DNA of 64,000 nucleotides from Pseudomonas sp. N40(2020) (GTDB lineage Bacteria > Pseudomonadota > Gammaproteobacteria > Pseudomonadales > Pseudomonadaceae), in assembly GCF_014472415.1 (NCBI RefSeq), contig NZ_JACSZV010000026.1, forward strand, positions 26,662 through 90,661, read 5' to 3'. Shown piece by piece: positions 22,946-31,091 of this stretch. Under the pieces are notes generated by a model. That model saw nothing but the letters and a program-made list of their open reading frames with translations. It was not told the origin of the DNA and did not search any database. Position 1 is the first letter of the stretch. Every line of letters starts with the position of its first letter. The position numbers and the translations under genes are program-made.

Positions 22946-23749
22946 TCAATCCACGTGCGCCAAATCTCCACGCAACGCCACGCTCGACACCACCATCCCC
23001 GCGCGGCACTGGAATTTTTCGGTGTCTTTGTACAGGTCGCGCTGGTCGACGCTGGCGATGTTGATCACGGCGTTGGCGTCGGCTTTTTTCGCGGCGTTTT
23101 GCAGGGTCGCGAGGGCCGACTGCAGGGCCCAGAAGCAGGCGTCTTCGTCGGATTTGTTCGAGCCGTTGGTTTTGCGGCTGCTGCTCACGGTGTCGAGTTT
23201 GCGCACTTGTTTGGGCAGGGTTTCGCCGGCCAGGTAGAACTTCACGCTGCCGTCGAGCAGGCCGGCGTCGGTGGCGCGTTTGACGCCTTCGCGAAAGCTC
23301 AGGTAGGTCGGCTCGTCGGCGCCTTGTTTGACGATGCCCAGGTCGTTGACGAATTCGATGTCCGGGTTGATCGACAGCTCTTTGAGCACGTTGTCGCGCA
23401 GGCGGTTGACCCAACGGTTGTAGTTGCCGTGGATCTTGCCGTCCTTGGCGTTCAGGCCGTAGCTGCTGCGGTAGTCGATTTCGAACGAGGTTGGGGTGAA
23501 CGGGATGTCGACTTCGGCATGATGGCGACCGCGTACGGTGATCGCGGCTTTGATCATGCCCGGGCGTACCGATTGCACGACCCATTGACGGTCGTTGAGC
23601 GCAGTGACGATGGCGCGGCTCATTTGTGACTGGGTAAAGCCGAGGTTCGGCGAGAACTCTTCCTTGGCGTTGTACACCGGTTTGCTGGTGCAACCGCCAA
23701 GTACAAAGGCCAGGGCCAACAGGGCGGCGATGCGGTGAAACTGAGTCAT
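22946..23749 (-). CDS. Two-domain lipoprotein sharing a domain with its downstream neighbour
   Basis: A 267-residue lipoprotein with signal sequence MTQFHRIAALLALAFVLGGC (lipobox LGGC, acylated Cys about residue 20). The ATG at 23749 has GGAG eight bases upstream; a GTG at 23758 is in frame but less well placed. Residues about 30-155 form an N-terminal domain of unknown role (QMSRAIVTALNDRQW). Residues about 160-267 repeat the fold of the 22229-22666 protein: DGSVKFYLAG, KTNGSNKSDEDACFW, ANAVINIAS, FQCRAG and VALRGDL. It starts only 25 bases after the last APE ketosynthase gene, so it may be co-transcribed with the pigment operon. Confidence 0.75.
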   Translation of the reverse strand: MTQFHRIAALLALAFVLGGCTSKPVYNAKEEFSPNLGFTQSQMSRAIVTALNDRQWVVQSVRPGMIKAAITVRGRHHAEVDIPFTPTSFEIDYRSSYGLNAKDGKIHGNYNRWVNRLRDNVLKELSINPDIEFVNDLGIVKQGADEPTYLSFREGVKRATDAGLLDGSVKFYLAGETLPKQVRKLDTVSSSRKTNGSNKSDEDACFWALQSALATLQNAAKKADANAVINIASVDQRDLYKDTEKFQCRAGMVVSSVALRGDLAHVD

Positions 23750-23774
23750 TCCCTTCACTCCAAACGTGTTGCGG

Positions 23775-25001
23775 TCAGTGCCAGCGGCGGAAAATCAACG
23801 AGGTGTTGACGCCACCAAAAGCGAAATTGTTGTTCATCACGTACTCGTGATGCATCTGGCGGAATTCGCCGCGCAGGTAATCGAGCTTGCCGCAATGCGG
23901 ATCGACCTCGTCGAGGTTGAACGTGTGCACGTACAGGTCGCGGTTGAGCATTTCGATGCTGAACCACGACTCCAGCGCCCCGCAGGCCCCGAGCGTGTGG
24001 CCGAGAAAACTCTTCTGCGAACTGATCGGCATGCGCGCACCGAACAAACTGCTGGTTGCCAGTGTTTCGGCAATGTCGCCCTGTTCTGTAGCCGTGCCGT
24101 GACCATTTACATAACCGATGGCATCGGGCGTGAGGCCAGCGTCTTCCAGCGCCAGTTCCATCGCCCGGCGCATGGTGGTTTGTTCAGGGCGCGTGGTGTG
24201 CTGGCCGTCGGCGTTGCTGCCGAAACCGACGATCTCGGCGTGGATGTGGGCGCCGCGAGCGAGGGCGTGCTCCAGCTCCTCAAGCACCAACATGCCGCCA
24301 CCTTCGCCGATCACCAGGCCGTCGCGGCCCTTGTCGTACGGGCGCGGGCTGGTTTGTGGCGCATCGTTTTTCAGGCTGGTGGCGTAGAGCGCGTCGAAGA
24401 CCATCGCTTCGGTCGGGCAGAGTTCTTCGGCGCCGCCCGCGAGCATCAACGGCAGCCGACCGAACTTGATCGCTTCATACGCATAGCCGATGCCCTGGCT
24501 GCCGCTGGTGCAGGCGCTGGACGTCGGGATCAGGCGTCCGGTGAGGCCGAAGAAGATGCTGATATTCGCGGCGGTGGTGTGCGGCATCATCCGCACGTAG
24601 GAGTTGGCGTTCAGGCCTTCGGCCACCGAGTTGAGCAGCATGTTGCCGAACGCTTTGATCTCGTCGGTGCTGCCGGTGGACGAACCACAGGCTACGCCCA
24701 TGCGTCCGTCCTTGATCGATTCGTCGCCAAGCAAACCGGCATCGGCCAAGGCTTGTTCCGCCGCACCGACTGCCAGCCGCGACACCCGGCCCATGCTGCG
24801 CAATTGCTTGCGGGTCCAGTGTGCGGGCACCACAAAATCATCGATAGGGCCGGCCAGGCGCGTGTTGAGTTCGCTGAAGCGATCCCACTCGTCCATCCGG
24901 CGGATGCCGCTGCGGTTGGCCGCGAAGTTGCCGGCGATGGTGTTCCAGTCGCTGCCCAGCGAGGTGATGCCGGCCATGCCGGTGACGACGACGCGCTTCA
25001 T
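23775..25001 (-). CDS. Beta-ketoacyl-ACP synthase (APE pathway, KS with full catalytic triad)
   Basis: Condensing enzyme expected to extend the polyene chain on ACP. It starts MKRVVVTGMAG; the ATG at 25001 overlaps the ketoreductase stop (ATGA). Cys164 in SSACTSGSQG is the nucleophile; the two histidines are in NGHGTATEQGD and KSFLGHTLGACG. FAFGGVNTSL near the end is the usual KS C-terminus. Length 408 aa. By position (next to the ketoreductase) it resembles the ketosynthase that pairs with a chain-length-factor-like partner in E. coli/Xenorhabdus APE clusters; which one it is should be decided by phylogeny. Confidence 0.9.
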   Translation of the reverse strand: MKRVVVTGMAGITSLGSDWNTIAGNFAANRSGIRRMDEWDRFSELNTRLAGPIDDFVVPAHWTRKQLRSMGRVSRLAVGAAEQALADAGLLGDESIKDGRMGVACGSSTGSTDEIKAFGNMLLNSVAEGLNANSYVRMMPHTTAANISIFFGLTGRLIPTSSACTSGSQGIGYAYEAIKFGRLPLMLAGGAEELCPTEAMVFDALYATSLKNDAPQTSPRPYDKGRDGLVIGEGGGMLVLEELEHALARGAHIHAEIVGFGSNADGQHTTRPEQTTMRRAMELALEDAGLTPDAIGYVNGHGTATEQGDIAETLATSSLFGARMPISSQKSFLGHTLGACGALESWFSIEMLNRDLYVHTFNLDEVDPHCGKLDYLRGEFRQMHHEYVMNNNFAFGGVNTSLIFRRWH

Positions 25002-25729
25002 CAGCACAGGCCTCCGTTGACCGCCAGCACCTGGCGGGTGATGTACGAGGCTTCCGCCGACATCAGGAAATTCACCGCACTGGCCACCTCTTCCGGGGTG
25101 CCCATGCGTTGCGCGGGTATCATTTTCATCAGTTCTTCCACCGGCACGTTTTCGTCGAGCATCGCCGTGTCGATCAGGCCCGGCGCGACGCAGTTAACGG
25201 TGATTTTGCGCTTGCCCAGTTCGATCGCCAATGCCTTCGCCGCGCCGATCACGCCGGCCTTGGAGGCGCTGTAGTTGACCTGGCCACGGTTGCCGATCAA
25301 TCCCGATACCGAGGTGATGCAAACAATGCGACCAGCGGCACGGCGGCGGATCATCGGCATCATTACCGGGTGCAGCACGTTGTAGAAACCGTCGAGGTTG
25401 GTGCGCAGGACTACGTCCCAATCGTCATCGCTCAGGGCCGGGAAAGCGCCGTCGCGGGTCAGACCGGCGTTGAGCACCACGCCGTAATAGGCACCATGGG
25501 TTTCGACGTCGGCTTCAAGAATTCTTTTGCAGGCTTCACGGTCGGCGACGTCGAATTGCAGGATGCGCGCGCTGCGGCCCAGCGCTTCGATTTCGACCTG
25601 CACGGCTTGTGCGTCGGCAACGCCACTGCGGCAATGCAGGACGATGTCATGCCCGGCCTGCGCCAGACGCAAGGCAATGGCGCGGCCGATGCCACGGCTG
25701 GAGCCGGTGACCAGTACGGATTCAGTCAT
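25001..25729 (-). CDS. 3-oxoacyl-ACP reductase (APE ketoreductase)
   Basis: Short-chain dehydrogenase that reduces the beta-keto intermediate before dehydration. Motifs: NADPH-binding TGSSRGIGRA near residue 8, LNAGLTRDG, catalytic Ser in ITSVSG and YSASKAG with Tyr and Lys. The ATG at 25729 overlaps the upstream dehydratase stop by eight bases; an in-frame upstream extension to 25786 is not needed. Length 242 aa is FabG-like. It would act on the APE ACPs together with the ketosynthases and dehydratases in this operon. Confidence 0.93.
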   Translation of the reverse strand: MTESVLVTGSSRGIGRAIALRLAQAGHDIVLHCRSGVADAQAVQVEIEALGRSARILQFDVADREACKRILEADVETHGAYYGVVLNAGLTRDGAFPALSDDDWDVVLRTNLDGFYNVLHPVMMPMIRRRAAGRIVCITSVSGLIGNRGQVNYSASKAGVIGAAKALAIELGKRKITVNCVAPGLIDTAMLDENVPVEELMKMIPAQRMGTPEEVASAVNFLMSAEASYITRQVLAVNGGLC

Positions 25730-26186
25730 CGTTCGACTCCTGTGCTTGTTGCAGATATTGGGTTGGCTGTGGCGGGCGGAACACATTCAGTCGAGCACTG
25801 ACCTCGATGCCGGGCGCGTTGATATGGCACTCGAACACGCCCATGCCATTGTCGTCTTCCAGCGAGCGGATGCCATGGATGGTCAACTCGCTGCCCGCGG
25901 GAAACGCGTCGACGTTGCACTCGAACTTGCGCGTGCCGAGCAGAAAGCCCAGCTCCACCGGATTGCCTTTCTGTCGCGCGTGGCATCCGGCGAACGCGGC
26001 GACGCTTTGCGCCATCAACTCAATGCCGACCCACGCCGGCAGGCTGCCGTCGGGCAGGTTGAACAAACCCTCGGACTTGACCGTGAGGCGGGTGTAGATC
26101 TGTTCTTCGTCGAAGCTGAGGATCTTGTCGATCAGGATCATGTCGCCAGCGTGGGGCAACAGTTCGGCGAGCGGCCAGTCGGTCAT
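25722..26186 (-). CDS. APE 3-hydroxyacyl-ACP dehydratase (hotdog fold)
   Basis: FabA/FabZ-like hotdog protein of 154 residues. LPHAGDMILID places the catalytic His at residue 12, and LPAWVGIELMAQSVAAFAG carries the catalytic acidic residue on the central helix. It matches the stand-alone dehydratase of APE clusters (ApeP-type, from memory), which forms a heterodimer with a second hotdog protein. That partner is here fused to the AMP-ligase at 37624-39303. It overlaps the preceding ketosynthase by four bases and the ketoreductase by eight. Confidence 0.87.
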   Translation of the reverse strand: MTDWPLAELLPHAGDMILIDKILSFDEEQIYTRLTVKSEGLFNLPDGSLPAWVGIELMAQSVAAFAGCHARQKGNPVELGFLLGTRKFECNVDAFPAGSELTIHGIRSLEDDNGMGVFECHINAPGIEVSARLNVFRPPQPTQYLQQAQESNDD

Positions 26187-27379
26187 GGGGCGTCTCCGAT
26201 AATCAGGCTGACGTTATTGCCGCCGAAGGCAAACGAATTGCTCATCAGGTAGCGGGGTGCAATGGACGACAGGCGTTCGTTCGCGGTCACCCACTTCAGC
26301 GGCGGCAGATCGGGATCGGCCTGGCCATCCCAGACGTGCGGCGGCAGCGCGTGTTGCGGGTTGTCGGCGCTGAGGCTCAGCCAGCAGAACGCTGCTTCCA
26401 ATGCGCCGGCTGCGCCGAGAGTGTGGCCGGTCATCGGTTTGGTCGAAGAACAGGCAACGCCCTCGGGGAATAGCGAGGCGACTGCCAGACTTTCCATGGC
26501 GTCGTTGTGTTGGGTCGCGGTGCCGTGCAGGTTCAGATAGTTGATCTGCGCGGCTTGCAGATGGGCGCGGCTCAAGGCTTTTTGCATCGCTTGCAGGGCG
26601 CCGCGACCGCTCGGTTCCGGCGCCGAGATGTGGTGCGCGTCAGAGCTGGCACCGGCACCGAGCAAGGCGATGGCCGGGCCGTCGCCACGCTGCTTGCTCA
26701 TCACGAACAGCACCGCCGCTTCGCCAATGTTGATGCCGTTGCGGTTGGCCGAGAACGGATTGCAGCGCTCGTCGGACACCGCTTCCAGCGACGAAAAGCC
26801 GTTAAGGGTCAGCTTGCACAGACTGTCGACGCCACCGCACAACACCGCGTCGCACAGACCGAGATCGAGCAGGCGTTGTGCACTCATCAATGCGCGGGCG
26901 CTGGAGGTGCACGCGGTGGAAATCACATAGGCCGGGCCGCTCAGTTGCAGCCAGTCGGCGAGGAAATTCGCCGGGGCGCCGAGTTCCTGTTGTCCGTAGT
27001 CGTATTGCGCCGGGAAATGCTGCTCACGGAGGAAATGCGCCAGGCCACGGCTGGCTTCGTCGATACCCGAGGTGCTGGTGCCGAGCACTATGCCGATGCG
27101 GTCGCGGCCGTAGGTCTGGATCGCGTGATCAATGTCGGTGCGAATCTGCAGCGCGGCTTCCAGCAGCAACTGATTGTTGCGACTGCTCTGGTCGGCCAGC
27201 GCTGCCGGGATCGGCGCCAGTTCACCGTGTGCGGCGGCCACCGGCAACTCACGCTCCGCCACCCAGCCCGCCTCGGGGCGCATGCCCGAGCAATCGCCGG
27301 CGAACAGATTGCGCGCGATTTCTTGCTTGGCGCGGCCCAGGGAACAGATTAAGCCGAGGGCATTCAGGTAGGCAGTCAT
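26183..27379 (-). CDS. Second beta-ketoacyl-ACP synthase of the APE pathway
   Basis: 398-residue ketosynthase. Cys157 in STACTSSARAL is the nucleophile; histidines are in NLHGTATQHND and KPMTGHTLGAAG; SFAFGGNNVSL closes the fold. All catalytic residues are therefore present, so it is an active condensing enzyme rather than a chain-length factor. It overlaps the lipoprotein stop upstream and the dehydratase start downstream by four bases each. It may start chains on the aryl primer or elongate; the sequence alone does not say which. Confidence 0.9.
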   Translation of the reverse strand: MTAYLNALGLICSLGRAKQEIARNLFAGDCSGMRPEAGWVAERELPVAAAHGELAPIPAALADQSSRNNQLLLEAALQIRTDIDHAIQTYGRDRIGIVLGTSTSGIDEASRGLAHFLREQHFPAQYDYGQQELGAPANFLADWLQLSGPAYVISTACTSSARALMSAQRLLDLGLCDAVLCGGVDSLCKLTLNGFSSLEAVSDERCNPFSANRNGINIGEAAVLFVMSKQRGDGPAIALLGAGASSDAHHISAPEPSGRGALQAMQKALSRAHLQAAQINYLNLHGTATQHNDAMESLAVASLFPEGVACSSTKPMTGHTLGAAGALEAAFCWLSLSADNPQHALPPHVWDGQADPDLPPLKWVTANERLSSIAPRYLMSNSFAFGGNNVSLIIGDAP

Positions 27380-27867
27380 GGCGTCGGTTCACCTAGGGGG
27401 GAGACGCGATAGTGCGGGCCTTGGGGCAGGTTCAATTCGAAGCTCAACGGTTGTGCATAACGGATGTCCCAGCGCGTCGGCAGCGAACGTTGCCCGTCCT
27501 GTTGCTGCGCGGTGGGGTAATTGCGCAGCAGTTCGCCCGGTGGTGTCAGGGCGAACAGCAGCGCGGCGAAGAGCTCCCTGGCTTCCGGGTTGGGCGGCAG
27601 CAGGCCGTCGGCCTGCCAGTGGCCGTCGATCAGTTGCTGGCGCGCCTGGGGAATGCCCAGCGGGTCCATCATCGACCAGCGGATGCCCGGGCCTTCGCGC
27701 TGGATCACGAGCAGCCAGTCCTGACGCTGATCGGCTTGTTGGCGCTCGATGTGCAGTTGCAGCGGTAGGGGCAGCGTCGGACTGCCTGCGGGCAGCGGCG
27801 CCTGGCTGGCGCATGCACTTAACAGACATATTGCGCCGATCATCACCAGTCGCAGCAATGCGGTCAC
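27376..27867 (-). CDS. DUF3261-type lipoprotein of the APE operon
   Basis: Small lipoprotein; the GTG at 27867 gives a compact signal MTALLRLVMIGAICLLSAC with an LSAC lipobox. The mature part has LQLHIERQQADQRQDWLLVIQ-like beta-rich sequence and the family segment GIRWSMMDPLGIPQARQQL. DUF3261 lipoproteins are regular members of APE clusters and probably assist outer-membrane delivery beside LolA and MMPL. The start is uncertain: the frame is open to 27975, but the bases just upstream are a REP element, and no good ribosome-binding site precedes any candidate start. It overlaps the next ketosynthase gene by four bases. Confidence 0.78.
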   Translation of the reverse strand: MTALLRLVMIGAICLLSACASQAPLPAGSPTLPLPLQLHIERQQADQRQDWLLVIQREGPGIRWSMMDPLGIPQARQQLIDGHWQADGLLPPNPEARELFAALLFALTPPGELLRNYPTAQQQDGQRSLPTRWDIRYAQPLSFELNLPQGPHYRVSPLGEPTP

Positions 27868-27958
27868 TGTAGGAGTGAGCCTGCTCGCGATAGCGCTCAT
27901 ACATTCAAAATACAGGTTGGCTGACCCACCGCTATCGCGAGCAGGCTCACTCCTACAG
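27867..27958. repeat. REP doublet inside the APE operon
   Basis: Inverted copies of CTGTAGGAGTGAGCCTGCTCGCGATAGC flank about 37 bases between the methyltransferase stop (27972) and the lipoprotein. It is the only sizeable gap in the 18-kb operon, and its edge coincides with the likely lipoprotein start codon. The same arm is at 63961-64000. Confidence 0.9.
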
Positions 27959-27971
27959 GTAATGGGGTACA

Positions 27972-28697
27972 TCATGAGGCCTCTGCCATTGGCTTGCGCG
28001 CCACGACGTTCACCAGCGTTTCCTCACGCTCGCCAAACGGCTTCGGTTTGCGCAACCCGGAGCGCTCCAGCAAACCGAAGTCCTTCGAGCGGCTCCACCA
28101 CAGATACGGGTACGAGACATTGCGCTCGTCAAACTCGAAACCCTGCTCGCGAATCATCTGCAGATACTGCGCCGCACTCTTCTGCACATGCATCGGATGG
28201 CGGAACAGCCAGCGGATCACCCAGGTATCAATGTAAGCCTCGGTGGACTCGGCGAACAGCAGATAACCGCCCGGTTTGAGTACGCGATAGAACTCGGCGA
28301 GGGCTTTTTCCTGCTCGACCAGATGATGAAAGGTCTGATGACAGAACAGCAGGTCGACACTGGCATCCGGCACGTTGAGTGTCGCGCAATCGCTCCCGAT
28401 CAACTCGACGTCCAGGCCCTGGCGCGCCGCTTCTTCGCCGCTCAACTCAAGGCTGTGCGGATCGGCGTCAACGCCGATCAAACGCTGTGGCGCGAAGGTC
28501 TGGCGCAGGTGGCGGAACGACTTGCCCTGACCGCAACCGGCATCCAGCAGTACCGGGTTCGCCGGCAGCGACTCGCTGAACAGACCGCGCAGATCGTTGA
28601 TCGCCACGCGCAACACATGGTGCTGCCAGGTATGGCTGCGCAGGAACCAGAAACCGAAGCGGGTTTCCTCGACGTAGCTGTCGCTCAGGTAACTCAT
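27972..28697 (-). CDS. SAM-dependent methyltransferase of the APE operon
   Basis: Class I methyltransferase of 241 residues; the SAM-binding motif I is VLLDAGCGQGKSFRHL (about residues 46-60), followed by LIGVDADPHSLE and a later DLLFCHQTFHHL. The ATG at 28697 overlaps the upstream flavoenzyme stop (ATGA). In known aryl polyenes the aryl head is often methylated on the ring or hydroxyl, so this enzyme is the natural candidate; C- versus O-methylation cannot be told from sequence. The REP doublet follows directly. Confidence 0.87.
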   Translation of the reverse strand: MSYLSDSYVEETRFGFWFLRSHTWQHHVLRVAINDLRGLFSESLPANPVLLDAGCGQGKSFRHLRQTFAPQRLIGVDADPHSLELSGEEAARQGLDVELIGSDCATLNVPDASVDLLFCHQTFHHLVEQEKALAEFYRVLKPGGYLLFAESTEAYIDTWVIRWLFRHPMHVQKSAAQYLQMIREQGFEFDERNVSYPYLWWSRSKDFGLLERSGLRKPKPFGEREETLVNVVARKPMAEAS

Positions 28698-29941
28698 GGG
28701 GCGTCCTTTGCACAAAGTTCGGAAATCATCTTCAACCGGCGACGCGCTTCGCTGACGAACGGGTTGCGTTCGTCCCAGGCGTAACCGGCGAGGATCGAGC
28801 AGATCATCCGGCGAATTTCCGCCTGGCTGTCCTCATAAAAAATCACGTCCTGAAAGGTCCCGGCGTACCAGCCCTCGACGTAGCAGCGGAAGGTGTCAAC
28901 GCCGCGCTTCAACGGTTCGGCGAATTCGCTTTGCCAGTCGACGGTTTCGCCTTGCAACTGACGATGCAGCACAGCGGCCGCCATGCTCGCCGAACGCATG
29001 GCGATGGTCACGCCGGAGGAGAACACCGGGTCGAGAAATTCCGCCGCATTGCCCAGTAGCGCGAAGCCCGGACCATGCAGGGTTTTGACGTTGGCCGCGT
29101 AGCCGCCGAGGGTGCGCGCCGGGGTGTCCCACACGGCGTTGTTCAGCACGCCGGAAAGGCTAGGCGTTTCGGCGATGAAACCGCGCAGGCAGGCGTCGAG
29201 GTCCGCGTCGCGACCGTGGAAATGTTCAGCGGCGGCGACCACGCCCACCGAGCAGCGACCGTTGCTGAACGGGATCGTCCAGAACCAGATATCGCGATGC
29301 TGCGGGTGCGTGGTGACGAGGATTTTTTCGCGGTCGAAGGCCGGGTTGTCGATGTGATCTTCGACGTGGGTGAACACGGCCTGACGCACCGGGAAATTCG
29401 ACGGCGCTTCCAGATCCAGCAAGCGCGAGAGCACACGACCGTAACCGCTGGCGTCGAGGACGAAATCGGCCTCGACGCGGTATTCGCTGCCGTCTTCGCG
29501 AAGCACGTTCAGCAGCGGTTTGGCTCGGTCAAAATCAACGCTGACAATGGCGTCGCCGTAGCGGATCTCGGCACCTTGCAGTGCCGCTTGATCGGCCAGC
29601 AGCTTGTCGAAATCGGCGCGCTGCACCTGGAACGTGGTCGGCTTGCCGTTGGTGAAGGTGTCGCCGAAATCGAACGCGCTGTAGCGCTCGCCCCAGGCAA
29701 ACGCGGCGCCGGTCTTGCGCTGGAATCCGGCGGCGTTGACGGCGTCGAGCATGCCCGCTTCTTCGACGAAGTCCAGGCAGTGGCTGAGCAGGCTTTCGCC
29801 GATGGAAAACCGTGGGAAGTGTTGGCGCTCGATCACCAGCACGTCGTGGCCCTTGCGCTTGAGCAGCGCGGCGGCGATGGCGCCGGACGGGCCGGCGCCA
29901 ATGATCACTACCTGACGACGTTGCATTTCAACGGTTGGCAC
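28694..29941 (-). CDS. FAD-dependent halogenase-like oxidoreductase of the APE operon
   Basis: 415-residue flavoprotein. The FAD-binding GAGPSG is at residues 15-20, the FAD-contacting RFSIGESLL at about 44-52, and DIWFWTIPFSNGR carries a WxWxIP motif at residues 219-224. WxWxIP marks flavin-dependent halogenases, and Lys76 in GFQRKTGAAFAWG is placed like the lysine conserved in phenol/pyrrole halogenases (from memory). A GTG start at 29941 has GGGAG five bases upstream; the alternative ATG at 29926 lies one base beyond the exchanger stop. It could halogenate or otherwise oxidise the aryl head. A plain hydroxylase or geranylgeranyl-reductase-like role is also possible. Confidence 0.82.
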   Translation of the reverse strand: MPTVEMQRRQVVIIGAGPSGAIAAALLKRKGHDVLVIERQHFPRFSIGESLLSHCLDFVEEAGMLDAVNAAGFQRKTGAAFAWGERYSAFDFGDTFTNGKPTTFQVQRADFDKLLADQAALQGAEIRYGDAIVSVDFDRAKPLLNVLREDGSEYRVEADFVLDASGYGRVLSRLLDLEAPSNFPVRQAVFTHVEDHIDNPAFDREKILVTTHPQHRDIWFWTIPFSNGRCSVGVVAAAEHFHGRDADLDACLRGFIAETPSLSGVLNNAVWDTPARTLGGYAANVKTLHGPGFALLGNAAEFLDPVFSSGVTIAMRSASMAAAVLHRQLQGETVDWQSEFAEPLKRGVDTFRCYVEGWYAGTFQDVIFYEDSQAEIRRMICSILAGYAWDERNPFVSEARRRLKMISELCAKDAP

Positions 29942-31091
29942 GTGAACTCCCGGGCGCGATGGCGGTGTGTTTGAGGGGCGTGCGGTGCAGGCCGATCAGG
30001 GCCGGCAACAGCGTCGCGATCAGGCCCATCACCATCAGCGCGAAGTACAGCGCAGGCGTGATGAGTTGTTGTTGCAACAGCAAGTTGAGAAAGACGATTT
30101 CGCTCAGGCCGCGAATATTCAGCAGCACGCTTTCGCGCCAGCGGCTGGCGCCTTCGAAGGAGGCGCCAGCCCAGCCGAGGCCGAGCCAGTTGCCGAGCAC
30201 TTTACTGGCAATCGGCAACAGCAGCAGCGCCGCCCATTGCACGGCGCCGAGGCTGGCGAGGGCGGCGTGTACGTCGATCTGGACGATGCCGAACGTGAGG
30301 ATCAGCGGGATCGCGATCCACGTTTGCAAACGGCTCATCCAGCGCGCCGGCAGCGGCAAAACCAGCGGCACTTTCAACGCCGCCATGCACAGCAGATAAC
30401 CGATGCCGAAGATCAGCGCGTTGAGTTTGTAGTGCTCGGCCATGACCAGCAGCGCGAAGAAACCGAGGCTGTAGGTCAGTGGTCGGCGAACACCGAACAG
30501 ACGCAGCAGCAAGGGCACGCAAGCCAGCCCTAGCGGCAGCAACAGACTGCTCAAATGCAGACTGCCCTGAGCCAGACCGAACAACGTCCAGCAGGTCAGG
30601 TCGATCAGGATCGCGGTTTGCACCAGACGCCGGGTGGCAGCGGGTGGGTAATCGATGTGACGCAGATACAGGTACAGCACCGGGATCGCGGTAATCGCGA
30701 ACACCAGTCCGATGGCCAGTGAGTTCAGCCACGGTTGCGCGGGTAGCAACCAGTACGCAGCCGCCAGACCACAGGCGAACGGCACGGCGAAACTCGGCAC
30801 GGCGATTTTCACGCTCTGGCGATCCAGGCGCAGGTCGATCACATCGCTGAGGATATGCCCGAGCAACAGCGCGAAACTCAGGCTGTAGAGGTTTTTCAGC
30901 CACACCGGCGCGATCAGTTCAGCGCCGCTGAGTTGCCAGCCCGGTTCGATCCAGAAATACATCAGCAGCGGCAAGCCGAAACTCGCCAGCAGCAACTGGC
31001 TGACAATCGGGATCAGGCCGAAGTGGCGACCGATGCGAGTGGCCACGGCGAACAACGCCAGGGCCAGCAACCAGAAACCGATGACCATCAT
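29928..31091 (-). CDS. CPA2/KefB-like sodium/proton exchanger-like membrane protein in the APE operon
   Basis: 387-residue integral membrane protein with about 11-12 hydrophobic segments. NIRGLSEIVFLNLL near residue 335 matches the RGLxE(I/V)VxLN helix of CPA2 exchangers, and AITAIPVLYLYL resembles their unwound-helix segment. However, the usual acidic pair is reduced to a single Asp in ILIDLTCW, so transport may differ. The ATG at 31091 overlaps the MMPL stop (ATGA), which ties it to the operon. No RCK/TrkA domain is present. Ion or polyene-lipid transport are both guesses. Confidence 0.7.
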   Translation of the reverse strand: MMVIGFWLLALALFAVATRIGRHFGLIPIVSQLLLASFGLPLLMYFWIEPGWQLSGAELIAPVWLKNLYSLSFALLLGHILSDVIDLRLDRQSVKIAVPSFAVPFACGLAAAYWLLPAQPWLNSLAIGLVFAITAIPVLYLYLRHIDYPPAATRRLVQTAILIDLTCWTLFGLAQGSLHLSSLLLPLGLACVPLLLRLFGVRRPLTYSLGFFALLVMAEHYKLNALIFGIGYLLCMAALKVPLVLPLPARWMSRLQTWIAIPLILTFGIVQIDVHAALASLGAVQWAALLLLPIASKVLGNWLGLGWAGASFEGASRWRESVLLNIRGLSEIVFLNLLLQQQLITPALYFALMVMGLIATLLPALIGLHRTPLKHTAIAPGSSRANR

